Made by a program: the position numbers and the translations under genes. Below are positions 41,879 to 50,519 of a stretch of DNA of 64,000 nucleotides, in pieces. The notes beneath the pieces were generated by a model. The model was not told where the DNA came from. It saw nothing but the letters and a program-made list of their open reading frames with translations, and searched no databases. The DNA lies in the NCBI GenBank assembly GCA_900538705.1, contig UPZG01000003.1, positions 62,001 through 126,000 of the forward strand, read 5' to 3'. This stretch comes from an uncultured Porphyromonadaceae bacterium (GTDB taxonomy: Bacteria > Bacteroidota > Bacteroidia > Bacteroidales > Barnesiellaceae_A). Numbering within the stretch: the first letter of the stretch is position 1; each line of letters starts with the position of its first letter.

Positions 41879-42624
41879 GGCAAGACGGTAGAGTCGAGGG
41901 CAAGGATGAATGAGTCAATTTGTTTGGCAAAATCGGGCATAGAATCAAATACAATGTTGGCTCCAGCTTCGTATAGGCTTTGTGCCGGTATCGGACCCGT
42001 ATTGACTGCAACAGTGAAGATACCTGCGGCAGCTCCGGCTTTTACGCCTAAGGGTGCATTCTCTATGACAATGGCTTCGTTAGCCTTTACGCCGGCACGT
42101 TCTAGTCCTGTTAGGTATGGTTCAGGATTGGGTTTACCATGTTTTACATCTTCTCCGGTAATGCGATAAGGTTCTACAAAAACGTCGGGGTAGTCATCTT
42201 GCAATCTTTTGAGTAGTTGCCCTTGGCTTGAGCCGGTTACCAGCACCGGTTGAATATGGTGGCGTTGCAAAGCTTGTAGCGTCTGAGCAGCACCTGGCAT
42301 GGGTAATGGGGCAGGTAGTGTACAGAAATGTCGTACTTTCTCATTGTAGAGCTGCTTAGATATATCTTCTGGAGCGTCGTGCCCGTAAGCGCGGTTGAAC
42401 AGAATATTGATGGTGTCGCGGCGTGTCATGCCTTCAAAGAGATAGAACTCGTCGCGGTTGCAAGGTATTCCTAACGCGCTTATTGTGCGGTACCATGCTT
42501 CGGTATGGTTAGGCATGGAGTCATATAATACGCCATCCATGTCTATCAAAGCGGCTTTGATATGTAGTGATGCCGTATTGTGTTGTTGCATGTAGCGTAT
42601 GATAGGGTCAGTATAAGTGTTCAT
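41875..42624 (-). CDS. HAD-family phosphatase (beta-phosphoglucomutase-like)
   Basis: A 249-aa HAD hydrolase with C1 cap. Motif I is D28-M-D30-G-V-L-Y-D, motif II VTGSS, motif III the Lys in KHGKPNPEPY, and motif IV VIENAPLG with Asn where many relatives have Asp. The pattern fits sugar-phosphate phosphatases or phosphomutases; the substrate is unknown. The start at 42624 (MNTYTDP) is preferred over the ATG at 42651, because a TATTTTTG box overlaps the first extension codons. It is cotranscribed and coupled with aroB, though no link to the shikimate pathway is known to me. Confidence 0.87.
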   Translation of the reverse strand: MNTYTDPIIRYMQQHNTASLHIKAALIDMDGVLYDSMPNHTEAWYRTISALGIPCNRDEFYLFEGMTRRDTINILFNRAYGHDAPEDISKQLYNEKVRHFCTLPAPLPMPGAAQTLQALQRHHIQPVLVTGSSQGQLLKRLQDDYPDVFVEPYRITGEDVKHGKPNPEPYLTGLERAGVKANEAIVIENAPLGVKAGAAAGIFTVAVNTGPIPAQSLYEAGANIVFDSMPDFAKQIDSFILALDSTVLP

Positions 42625-42648
42625 ATTATTATATATGTGATGTGAATG

Positions 42649-42656
42649 CAAAAATA
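42649..42656 (-). promoter_or_regulatory. Predicted -7 box of the HAD-aroB operon
   Basis: TATTTTTG on the minus strand, 24 nt upstream of the chosen start and overlapping the longer frame. Confidence 0.5.
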
Positions 42657-42754
42657 CGAAGTTTTTTTGGCTCTTGCAGACAACCCTGGAGCTGTTCCAG
42701 CCGGTAGTGTGTAAAATATGTGTCTGATAGAGTGCTTATTTCAAATAAAAATTG

Positions 42755-42762
42755 TAAATTTG
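42755..42762 (+). promoter_or_regulatory. Predicted -7 box of the lipoprotein gene
   Basis: TAAATTTG matches TAnnTTTG, 48 nt upstream of the ATG at 42811. No clear -33 element. Confidence 0.4.
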
Positions 42763-42810
42763 CCTACAATTGAAGATATTATAGTGTCACATAATATATA
42801 ATTTAAGTAT

Positions 42811-43575
42811 ATGAAGAAGATTTCCTATCTATTTTGTTCGGCCGCTCTAGTATTGTGCGTGGCCTGTACCGGAAACTTGGCTGAAGACGATTATGCAGGA
42901 GCATTTACCCGCTATGTGGGCGACGGTCATATAGAAGGGCTTACTTCGGCTGGCGATGTGCAAATAGCCGTAGTCAAGGATATAACTGTGGGCGATAGCA
43001 TCGATTATATTACTTACCAGGTAGTGCAAGAGTATAATACTATATTGGCAGAGAAAAAATCCTTATGGGAAGCCAAGCAAAAAGATTGTGAGCAAGATGA
43101 GAAAGCCAATGTATTGCGTCGCCAAGAACATATGAAAAATTACGAGAAGTACAAACGTTTACATGGCAATGACTTAAAGTATCGGTCGAAGATTGAGGGA
43201 TACAAGAAAGCTGCCGAACGTTTGCCATCGAACCACGAAGAGTATGTTGAATTTGACCGTCGTCGGTCATACTCGTTTACCCGCGATTGTGAAAAACTTA
43301 AAGCTGATTATGACGAGTTTATGTCTATAGGAGAGGATGCTTATGTTGCCGAATCACCTCAAATACAGAAGTATACCGGTCGTGACCGTTCTGAGGTGAT
43401 AGCTACCGTTGCCACTGTAAGCTATACGAAAGATGGTGATAACTTGGTTGAAACTTATCTTTTCGGTCATCGTCCTATGCGTTGTATCTCACTGTTTGAT
43501 GAGAGTGTGCCCAATATCTTCGATTATAAAGTAGATGCTGTTACCACGGAGTCAACAGGTGAAGAAAATATGTAG
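42811..43575 (+). CDS. Probable lipoprotein of unknown function
   Basis: A 254-aa exported protein. The N-terminus MKKISYLFCSAALVLCVAC has a lipoprotein-type signal with Cys19 as likely lipidated residue, although the -3 position is Cys rather than the usual Leu. The mature part contains an N-terminal beta segment (HIEGLTSAGDVQIAVVKDITVGDSID). A long charged helical region of about 110 residues follows, rich in Lys/Glu/Tyr (EKKSLWEAKQKDCEQDEKA), and then a beta-rich end (VIATVATVSYTKDGDNLVETYLFGH). I do not recognise the family. It is monocistronic, between the HAD-aroB operon (divergent) and acpP. Confidence 0.65.
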   Translation: MKKISYLFCSAALVLCVACTGNLAEDDYAGAFTRYVGDGHIEGLTSAGDVQIAVVKDITVGDSIDYITYQVVQEYNTILAEKKSLWEAKQKDCEQDEKANVLRRQEHMKNYEKYKRLHGNDLKYRSKIEGYKKAAERLPSNHEEYVEFDRRRSYSFTRDCEKLKADYDEFMSIGEDAYVAESPQIQKYTGRDRSEVIATVATVSYTKDGDNLVETYLFGHRPMRCISLFDESVPNIFDYKVDAVTTESTGEENM

Positions 43576-43750
43576 TGATATATCATATTTATAGATAATT
43601 ATGTCATAAAAATATGCACATGTTTTTATTGCATGTGCACAAAAGTGCATTTTCTCAGTAATATTGTTGTGCGTATTGGAGAAAAATATTTTTCTTTGCA
43701 CTGCATTTTTGCAGAAAACTTCTTATTACTCATTTAAAAAATAAAAAACT

Positions 43751-43993
43751 ATGTCTGAAGTTGCATCAAAAGTAAAAGCAATTATCGTTGAACGTTTAGG
43801 TGTAAGCGAGTCTGCAGTGACTCCCGAAGCAAATTTCACCAGCGATTTAGGCGCAGATTCTCTCGATACAGTAGAGATGATAATGGACTTTGAGAACGCA
43901 TTCGATATCAAAATCCCCGATGAGGAAGCTGAAAAGATAACCACTGTAGGTGAGGCTATCGAGCATATCGAAAAAGCAGTAGCTGCAAAATAA
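43751..43993 (+). CDS. acpP: Acyl carrier protein
   Basis: An 80-aa acidic ACP of type II fatty acid synthesis. The phosphopantetheine attachment Ser37 lies in GADSLDTVEMIM. It is followed by fabF after 3 nt and rnc 2 nt after that, an acpP-fabF-rnc operon. The 175-nt upstream gap is AT-rich, with only a weak -7-like TTTCTTTG near 43691-43698. Confidence 0.97.
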   Translation: MSEVASKVKAIIVERLGVSESAVTPEANFTSDLGADSLDTVEMIMDFENAFDIKIPDEEAEKITTVGEAIEHIEKAVAAK

Positions 43994-43996
43994 TTT

Positions 43997-45262
43997 ATGG
44001 AATTAAAGAGAGTAGTTGTAACAGGTTTGGGTTCAATTACCCCATTGGGTAATAACGTGGCCGACACATGGGAGGCTGCAGTCAATGGTGTAAGTGGAGC
44101 CGGACCTATTACACATTTCGATGCCAGTGAGTTTAAGACTCAATTTGCCTGCGAGGTAAAGAACTTCGACCCCCTCAATTATTTCGATAATGCCAAGGAG
44201 GCTCGTAAGCTCGACCTGTATGCGCAATATGCTATTGCAGCAGTCAAAGAGGGTATGCAAGACTCGGGCATTGATGTGGAGAAGATAGACCGTAACCGTG
44301 CCGGTGTTATTTTTGCTGCCGGTATAGGAGGTTTGGGCACATTCGAGCAAGAGGTGTCTAACTATGCTGTCGCTCCGCAACGTGGACCGCGTTACAGTCC
44401 TTTCTTTATTCCCAAGATGATAGCAGATATTGCTGCCGGTCAGATTTCGATGATTTATGGCTTTCATGGTCCTAACTTCGGTACCGTATCGGCATGTGCC
44501 TCGTCAAACAATGCGTTGATAGATGCTTTCAACTACATTCGTTTGGGTAAGGCCGATGTTATTATCTCGGGTGGTGCTGAGGCTGCTATATATGCTTGCG
44601 GAGTAGGTGGATTTAATTCAATGCACGCTCTTTCTACTCGTAATGACAGCCCTAAAACAGCTTCGCGTCCCTTCAGCGGTTCACGCGACGGTTTTGTAAT
44701 GGGCGAGGGTAGCACCTGTCTTATCCTCGAGGAGCTTGACCATGCATTGGCTCGCGGTGCTCATATTTATGCTGAAATAGTGGGTGGCGGTCTCTCGGCC
44801 GATGCATATCACCTTACAGCAACTCATCCGGAAGGCTTGGGCGCCAAGTTGGTGATGCGCAATGCTTTGGATGATGCAGGCTTGAAGCCCGAAGATATAG
44901 ACTATATTAATGTGCATGGTACCTCTACTCCTGTAGGAGACCTTTCTGAGGTAAAAGCTATTAAGGAAGTCTTTGGGGAGCATGCATATAAACTCAATAT
45001 CAGTTCTACAAAGTCTATGACAGGACACTTGTTGGGTGCTGCCGGTGCTTTGGAAGCTATGTTCTGTATTAAAGCTATGGAGACTGGTATCATACCGCCT
45101 ACTATCAATCATGAAGAAGGAGACGATGATCCTGAGATAGATTATAAGCTCAATTTCACCTTTAATAAGGCTCAAAAAAGAGATGTACGTGTAGCCTTGT
45201 CCAATACATTTGGTTTTGGTGGCCACAACGCCAGCATCATTCTTAAAAAATTTGAGAAATAA
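43997..45262 (+). CDS. fabF: Beta-ketoacyl-ACP synthase II
   Basis: Condensing enzyme that extends acyl-ACP with malonyl-ACP; 421 aa. The catalytic Cys167 is in VSACASSNNALIDA, the first His in NVHGTSTPVGD, and the second His in STKSMTGHLLGAAG with the conserved Lys. The N-terminus KRVVVTGLGSITPLGN and the C-terminal SNTFGFGGHNAS are typical. It belongs to the acpP-fabF-rnc operon and receives its substrate carrier from the preceding gene. Confidence 0.97.
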   Translation: MELKRVVVTGLGSITPLGNNVADTWEAAVNGVSGAGPITHFDASEFKTQFACEVKNFDPLNYFDNAKEARKLDLYAQYAIAAVKEGMQDSGIDVEKIDRNRAGVIFAAGIGGLGTFEQEVSNYAVAPQRGPRYSPFFIPKMIADIAAGQISMIYGFHGPNFGTVSACASSNNALIDAFNYIRLGKADVIISGGAEAAIYACGVGGFNSMHALSTRNDSPKTASRPFSGSRDGFVMGEGSTCLILEELDHALARGAHIYAEIVGGGLSADAYHLTATHPEGLGAKLVMRNALDDAGLKPEDIDYINVHGTSTPVGDLSEVKAIKEVFGEHAYKLNISSTKSMTGHLLGAAGALEAMFCIKAMETGIIPPTINHEEGDDDPEIDYKLNFTFNKAQKRDVRVALSNTFGFGGHNASIILKKFEK

Positions 45263-45264
45263 AC

Positions 45265-46053
45265 GTGCTTAAAGCTATTTATAACCGTATAAGGCTCTTT
45301 GTACTTCGTTACAGAGAGCCTTATAGTGTTTTTTATAAGATGTTCGGTTTTTGTCCTCACGACATTTCTCTTTTTGAGCAAGCTTGCCGTCACCGTTCGG
45401 CGGCGCGTAATGCCTTGAAAGGACAGGATAACGAACGCCTTGAGTTTTTAGGCGATGCCGTTTTGGGTACAATAGTCGCCGATCTTCTCTATTCGGCTTA
45501 CTATGCGCAGCGTGAGGGATTTTTGTCAAATACCCGTTCTAAAATAGTGAAGCGTGAGACTCTCAATCATATTGCTGTAGAGTTGGGAATAGATAAGATT
45601 GTAGAGATAAATGCGCATAATATGGCGCACAACAACTATTTATATGGCAATGCTCTTGAAGCTCTGATAGGAGCCATATATATAGACCAAGGTTATGAGA
45701 AGTGCCGTAGTGTTGTGAAGGAACGTATTATAAAACCTTATATTGACCTTAAACAGATTGCCAATGAAGATGTAAACTTTAAGTCGAAACTTATAGAGTG
45801 GTGCCAACGATATAGAGTGTCATATAATTTTGTCATCGATAAAAGCACTTACGATGAGCATAGTAATCCTATATTTCATGCTTGTGTAGAGCTGGCAGGC
45901 GTCTCTGCGGGCGATGGTATGGGATATTCAAAAAAAGAGGCACAGCAACATGCTGCCAGTATGGCATTGAAGCGAATTGCTCGCGACAATAGATGGGCAA
46001 AGTCGTTACGCTCTGCATTCCATGAAAACAGCTGTGAATCTGTCAATGTTTAG
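45265..46053 (+). CDS. rnc: Ribonuclease III
   Basis: Double-strand-specific endoribonuclease for rRNA and mRNA processing; 262 aa. The RNase III signature ERLEFLGDAV is at residues 57-66. The catalytic domain extends to ALIGAIYIDQGYE and is followed by a C-terminal double-strand RNA-binding domain (NFKSKLIEWCQ to SKKEAQQHAASMALKRI). The start is a GTG at 45265, 2 nt after the fabF stop; the resulting N-terminus (LKAIYNRIRLFVLRYREPY) fits the basic extension seen in Bacteroidetes RNase III. The first in-frame ATG (residue 26) would remove it. A ~24-residue tail after the RNA-binding domain is variable in the family. Confidence 0.95.
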   Translation: MLKAIYNRIRLFVLRYREPYSVFYKMFGFCPHDISLFEQACRHRSAARNALKGQDNERLEFLGDAVLGTIVADLLYSAYYAQREGFLSNTRSKIVKRETLNHIAVELGIDKIVEINAHNMAHNNYLYGNALEALIGAIYIDQGYEKCRSVVKERIIKPYIDLKQIANEDVNFKSKLIEWCQRYRVSYNFVIDKSTYDEHSNPIFHACVELAGVSAGDGMGYSKKEAQQHAASMALKRIARDNRWAKSLRSAFHENSCESVNV

Positions 46054-46246
46054 AGTGTCTCTAAACGAATGACTTTCCTTTTTTGTTAGTTGATATTTTT
46101 CTTTCATAGAGATGCGATTGTCTTTGTGAGAGCTTTTTTACATATAGGGTCATATACAATTTTATAATTTTCCGAAGAGACAACTCCTATATTTTCGTAT
46201 GAGCAGGATACTGCTACAGCTTATTAGGTTATAGGTAATGATATAA

Positions 46247-46282
46247 AAAATCCTGCAGTGCCATACGGCTCTGTAGGATTTT
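46247..46282. terminator. Bidirectional terminator between rnc and adk
   Basis: A 12-bp stem AAAATCCTGCAG with CTGTAGGATTTT (one G-T) with a T-run on both strands. It lies in the 270-nt gap between convergent rnc and adk, where no gene was seen. Confidence 0.75.
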
Positions 46283-46323
46283 AGTCTTTTATGAGGCTTG
46301 GTAAGAGGCTGCAAGCCAAATTT

Positions 46324-46893
46324 TTATAAGGTATCTATGGCGTGTTTGATATTGCTGAATATCTCGTTTACATCGCCCATACCATGAATGGCATGATACT
46401 TACCTTTCTTGATGTAATGTTCGCGAAGCGGATTGGTTTGTGAGTGATATACATCGAGGCGTTTTTGTATAGTCTCAAGGTTATCGTCGCTGCGACCAGA
46501 TGTTTTGCCTCGGTTGATAAGACGTTTTATCAGTTCATCCTCGTCTACCTCAAGACCTATTACGATGTCTAACGACGAGCCGCGTTTGGCAAGCAGTTTG
46601 TCCAAAGCTTCAGCTTGGTTTATGGTGCGAGGGAAACCGTCGAAGATAACCCCTTTTGAGTCTTGCATCGAGTCCAGCACTTTATCGAGGATGTCTATCA
46701 TTAGTTCATCTGGAATAAGTTTGCCGTTAGAAATATACGACTCGGCAACTTTTCCCAATTCGGTCTGTTTGGCAATTTGTTCTCTCAGTACGTCGCCGGT
46801 AGAGATGTGCGACAGTCCATACTCCTTAATAAGGAACTCGCTCTGAGTTCCTTTGCCTGAACCCGGAGCTCCAAAAATAACAATGTTTATCAT
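46324..46893 (-). CDS. adk: Adenylate kinase
   Basis: Interconverts AMP + ATP and 2 ADP; 189 aa, the short-LID form. The P-loop is GAPGSGKGTQ, the AMP-binding helix region STGDVLREQI, then VIFDGFPRTINQAEAL. The LID is reduced to NRGKTSGRSDDN without the zinc-binding Cys of the long form. It lies 47 nt downstream of hpt, in a purine-salvage operon. Confidence 0.97.
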   Translation of the reverse strand: MINIVIFGAPGSGKGTQSEFLIKEYGLSHISTGDVLREQIAKQTELGKVAESYISNGKLIPDELMIDILDKVLDSMQDSKGVIFDGFPRTINQAEALDKLLAKRGSSLDIVIGLEVDEDELIKRLINRGKTSGRSDDNLETIQKRLDVYHSQTNPLREHYIKKGKYHAIHGMGDVNEIFSNIKHAIDTL

Positions 46894-46940
46894 GAAAGTA
46901 TGTTTATTTTATATAGTATGCTTGTTGATAGGGCCTTCCT

Positions 46941-47480
46941 TTATTCTTGTACGATGTAAATGTCTTTGAGGTTACGCCCTAATTCATCATAGTCGAGACC
47001 ATATCCTACGATAAATGCTTGTGGAATGTCGAGGGCTGCATAATCTATCGTGACATCGTATTTCAATGAGTCGGGCTTGAAGAGTAATGTTGCTACCTTT
47101 ATTTCTGCCGGATTGCTTTCTTGAAGTATCTCCTTTAGTTGTAGCAGAGTGAAGCCAGTGTCGACAATATCCTCAACAATGACGACTGTACGTCCCGAGA
47201 TATCTTCATGTAAACCTGAAATCATTTGTACTTCGCCCGTACTGTGAGTTCCGATGTATGATTTCATGCGGATAAAAGAAATTTCTGCATCGGGAATGGT
47301 TATTTCCCTGAACAGGTCAGCAGCAAAAACAAACGCCCCGTTGAGAACACATAAAAACAAGGGGTTCTTGTCGGCCAAATCTTTGTTTATCTGCTCTGCC
47401 ACACGCTTAATGGCTGAGGCTATTTCTTCTCTCCTGATGTAGGGTTTGAATGTAAGATCCTTCAGTTTTATAGTCTCCAT
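46941..47480 (-). CDS. hpt: Hypoxanthine (guanine) phosphoribosyltransferase
   Basis: Purine salvage enzyme, 179 aa. The PRPP-binding motif is VIVEDIVDTGFTL; FLCVLNGAFVFAADLFREI and ISFIRMKSY are also family features, and VGYGLDYDELGRN is the conserved C-terminal loop. The start at 47480 (METIKLKDL) is preferred over the ATG at 47528, because a TACCTTTG box lies within that extension. It is upstream of adk and divergent from nnr. Confidence 0.95.
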   Translation of the reverse strand: METIKLKDLTFKPYIRREEIASAIKRVAEQINKDLADKNPLFLCVLNGAFVFAADLFREITIPDAEISFIRMKSYIGTHSTGEVQMISGLHEDISGRTVVIVEDIVDTGFTLLQLKEILQESNPAEIKVATLLFKPDSLKYDVTIDYAALDIPQAFIVGYGLDYDELGRNLKDIYIVQE

Positions 47481-47505
47481 GTCTTGGAAATGTAATGAAT
47501 TTGCA

Positions 47506-47513
47506 CAAAGGTA
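47506..47513 (-). promoter_or_regulatory. Predicted -7 box of the hpt-adk operon
   Basis: TACCTTTG on the minus strand, 25 nt upstream of the chosen hpt start. No good -33 element. Confidence 0.5.
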
Positions 47514-47651
47514 CAATTTAATGGTCATATGCGGCGCGTTTTGTAAAAGATTTTTCTTGTGAAAGTATTACAGAGCCATTTCTCTATATATAAGTCGTTG
47601 GTAGAAATGAAAAAAAGGTTCTATCGAGATGGTCTTTTCGTACCGAAATAT

Positions 47652-47659
47652 TATCTTTG
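47652..47659 (+). promoter_or_regulatory. Predicted -7 box of nnr
   Basis: TATCTTTG, 36 nt upstream of the nnr ATG. It diverges from the hpt promoter 140 nt away. Confidence 0.5.
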
Positions 47660-47695
47660 TTGTGGTTTCGCTATAAAGAATGAAACATTGCAGAT

Positions 47696-49219
47696 ATGAA
47701 AATTTTTTCCGCATCCGAGTTACGTCGTATTGATCAATATACCATAGAGCATGAGCCTGTCTCATCTATCGACTTGATGGAACGTGCTGCATCGGCGGTA
47801 GTGTATAAAATCGTTTCCCACTGGAGCCGCAGAAAACATATTTGTATTTTTGCAGGACCCGGGAATAACGGTGGCGATGCATTGGCTGTTGCCCGTCTTT
47901 TATTGGTAGAGGGATATAATCCAGAGGTTTATCTATTCAATACATCGCGATTATCCGACAATTGCAGTATCAATAAGGAGCGGCTTTTGGCCGAGTTTCC
48001 CGAGGCACATTTCAGTGAAATTATCAGAGAGTTCCGTCCCCCTCGTTTAGATGGCGATACGTTGGTTATAGATGGCCTTTTCGGTTCGGGCTTGAATAAA
48101 CCTTTAATGGGTGGATATACATCGTTGGTAGAGTATATCAACGAATCGGGAGCCTATATTATCGCTATAGATATTCCATCGGGATTGATGTGTGATTGGG
48201 AGCAGAAAAACGACCCCAGGCATATCATACAGGCCGACGAGACTTATACGTTTCAGTTTCCTAAACTTTCGTTTTTCTTCCGAGAAAATGCCCGTTATGT
48301 GGGAAAATGGCAGACACTCGATATAGGCCTTCATGCCGATGCTATCTCTGATATTGTCACACATTTTCATTGTGTAGAAGCAAGTGATGCCCGCCGGCTG
48401 TTGCGTGCGCGAGACCGCTTCTCCGATAAATGGGATTATGGACATGCCCTCCTGATAGGAGGACGTTACGGCATGGTAGGAGCACCGGTATTGGCTGCCA
48501 AAGCCGCTTTGCGTACCGGAGCTGGATTGGTGTCGGTACATGCACCCCGTTATGCAAATGTCATATTACAGACAGCCGTACCAGAGGCATTGTTCGAACC
48601 CGATAAAGACGACTTGGAGTGTTCAGAGGTGACGTCGAGAAAACAATACGATGCCGTAGGTATAGGATGTGGTATGGGGCGTACTGCAAAGCCAGTGGCA
48701 TGCTTGCGCTCTTTTCTTATAGAGAAGAGGCAGCCTGCCGTATTTGATGCCGATGCGTTGAATATCCTATCCATGCATAAGGATTTGATAGATTTGTTAC
48801 CGATGGGAACCATCATTACTCCGCACGTGCGCGAGTTTGAACGGTTGTTTGAATGTATCATCGATACCGATGCCCATCGTTTGCAACAAGCTATGGCTGT
48901 GGCTGCAAAACATTCTATTATAGTTGTCCTTAAAGGTGCACATACTGCAGTGGTCACACCCCAAGGCGATATCTATTTCAATACGACAGGCAATCCCGGT
49001 ATGGCCACTGCCGGCAGTGGCGATGTGTTGACCGGTATGCTAACGGCGTTGTTGGCGCAAGGATATGCATCGGCCGATGCTGCAGTGCTGGGTGTATATC
49101 TGCACGGACTGGCCGGCGATATAGCTGTGGCAGAAAGTTCAGAGGAGGCTGTTGTTGCCCAAGATATTGTGGCTAGTATAGGTAAGGCCTTTAAGAGACT
49201 TAGAAATAGTGATAAATAA
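47696..49219 (+). CDS. nnr: Bifunctional NAD(P)H-hydrate repair enzyme (epimerase + ADP-dependent dehydratase)
   Basis: Repairs hydrated NADH and NADPH; 507 aa. The N-terminal YjeF_N epimerase domain includes FAGPGNNGGDALAVARLL and VIDGLFGSGLNKPL. The C-terminal ADP-dependent dehydratase (carbohydrate kinase-like fold) includes GHALLIGGRYGMVGAPVLAAKAALRTGAGLV cut into its usual motifs, TPHVREFERL and the nucleotide-binding GMATAGSGDVLTG. The fusion and length are normal. It is upstream of the DUF4831 gene by 51 nt. Confidence 0.95.
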   Translation: MKIFSASELRRIDQYTIEHEPVSSIDLMERAASAVVYKIVSHWSRRKHICIFAGPGNNGGDALAVARLLLVEGYNPEVYLFNTSRLSDNCSINKERLLAEFPEAHFSEIIREFRPPRLDGDTLVIDGLFGSGLNKPLMGGYTSLVEYINESGAYIIAIDIPSGLMCDWEQKNDPRHIIQADETYTFQFPKLSFFFRENARYVGKWQTLDIGLHADAISDIVTHFHCVEASDARRLLRARDRFSDKWDYGHALLIGGRYGMVGAPVLAAKAALRTGAGLVSVHAPRYANVILQTAVPEALFEPDKDDLECSEVTSRKQYDAVGIGCGMGRTAKPVACLRSFLIEKRQPAVFDADALNILSMHKDLIDLLPMGTIITPHVREFERLFECIIDTDAHRLQQAMAVAAKHSIIVVLKGAHTAVVTPQGDIYFNTTGNPGMATAGSGDVLTGMLTALLAQGYASADAAVLGVYLHGLAGDIAVAESSEEAVVAQDIVASIGKAFKRLRNSDK

Positions 49220-49270
49220 GGCTTGTTGATAGTATAAATTGATAGCAAGTAAAAATAATACGAAATATTT

Positions 49271-50332
49271 ATGAGACGAAGACAGTTCATAGCATTGGTA
49301 TGTTGCGCATTGCCGCTGTTGCCTGTGGCGCAGGACGTGGTGAAGTTAGTGCCAGATAAGTTCAATGAGTATGCTCTCAATTATTATCTGCCCTATACGG
49401 TTGCCGACATAGAGTTTGTTGCCACCAAGACAGTACGTAAAGCAGGCCCTTACTACAAGTATGCCAAGAAATACCTTGGAGTGACCGATGTTGTGACCGA
49501 AGATTCTGAAACTTGGGCTATAGAGCGTGTGTGCATGGTGCCCAAAGGAATTGCCGATACAGGCAACCGTTACCAGTTGACGTTCAAGTCGGGGCAGACG
49601 CCATATATATATGTCAATCCTGAAGGCTTGATATATAGTATCAATACCGACCCTGAGATACCTGAGTTGGCTTGTCCGCCAGTCTCTCCCGATGAACCCG
49701 ACAGTATTGACGTGAGTCGTGTTCTCTCAGAAGAGTTGCTCATGTCGGGCTCTGTAGCAAAAATGGCCGAGGTGGCAGCCAAGCAGATTTATCGTATTCG
49801 TGAAAGTCGGCTCGATTTGCTTACTGGTGATGTAGATAAGATGCCCGCCGATGGAGATTCTTTCAAGCTTATTATTGCACAACTCGACGAGCAGGAAGCG
49901 GCTCTTACAGCTCTGTTCTTGGGAACCGAATCGATAGAGCGGGTTGTAAAACGTGTAGAGTATTGCCCCGAAGGTGATGTAGAGCGTGAAGTGCTCTTCC
50001 GCTTTTCCGATTTCTTGGGATTTGTTGATGCTGATGATTTGAGTGGAGCTCCTGTATATCTCTCAATAACCGTTACGGAGAAGGGTGAGTACCCAGTCGA
50101 TAACAAAGGAAATGTAGTGGAACTGCCTAAGAAAGCGTTGGCATATACTATCCCTGGGAAAGCTCTTGTGTCGCTCTCTTATGAAGGCAAGACACTAATT
50201 GAGGAAGAGTTGCCTATTGCGCAACTGGGCGTAGTATACGGGCTTGATGCTTCGTGGTTTGTCGATAAAAAAGCTCCTGCTAATGCCGTTTTCGATGCAA
50301 CTACTGGTGGGCTGTTGCGCCTGGGTAAATAA
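49271..50332 (+). CDS. DUF4831-family exported protein
   Basis: A 353-aa protein with N-terminal signal (MRRRQFIALVCCALPLLPVA). The mature part opens VVKLVPDKFNEYALNYYLPYTVADIEF, the characteristic start of DUF4831 proteins that use the phrase Y-x-L-P-x-T. It contains two beta-rich halves separated by a helical stretch (VAKMAEVAAKQIYRIRESRLDLLTGDVD). The family function is unknown and no catalytic motif is visible. Location just before rnhB is, as I recall, a recurrent arrangement in Bacteroidales. Confidence 0.75.
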   Translation: MRRRQFIALVCCALPLLPVAQDVVKLVPDKFNEYALNYYLPYTVADIEFVATKTVRKAGPYYKYAKKYLGVTDVVTEDSETWAIERVCMVPKGIADTGNRYQLTFKSGQTPYIYVNPEGLIYSINTDPEIPELACPPVSPDEPDSIDVSRVLSEELLMSGSVAKMAEVAAKQIYRIRESRLDLLTGDVDKMPADGDSFKLIIAQLDEQEAALTALFLGTESIERVVKRVEYCPEGDVEREVLFRFSDFLGFVDADDLSGAPVYLSITVTEKGEYPVDNKGNVVELPKKALAYTIPGKALVSLSYEGKTLIEEELPIAQLGVVYGLDASWFVDKKAPANAVFDATTGGLLRLGK

Positions 50333-50338
50333 AAAGAA

Positions 50339-50486
50339 AAGGCTCGTCCTCGCGACGAACCTTCCCTTACCTAAAATCAAACAAATAGCAAACTATAACT
50401 TAGGAATAACAAACAACTTTCAGCTTAGGTAAGTCTCCTGTTTTTTTACATTGAGGAGACTACTCGCCGTTATAACAACGGTAGTA
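50339..50486 (+). promoter_or_regulatory. Structured leader upstream of rnhB with mutually exclusive hairpins
   Basis: Four nested or consecutive inverted repeats occur. A pairs 50339-50348 with 50354-50363 (9 of 10 bp). B pairs CTTACCTAA 50366-50374 with TTAGGTAAG 50425-50433. C pairs AGTCTCCT 50432-50439 with AGGAGACT 50454-50461, with seven T in its loop. D pairs TACT-CCGTT with AACGG-AGTA within 50461-50486. The right arm of B overlaps the left arm of C, so they compete. This resembles an attenuator or structured 5' UTR; function is not established. Confidence 0.4.
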
Positions 50487-50519
50487 CCCCGAAAGTTCTC
50501 AGATAACGTCGTAAAGAAT

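Noticed and set aside
50339..50363. Simple intrinsic terminator for the DUF4831 gene
   Set aside because: The stem is good, but the plus-strand side is followed by CCCTTACC with no T-run; the T-run is on the opposite strand where no gene ends.
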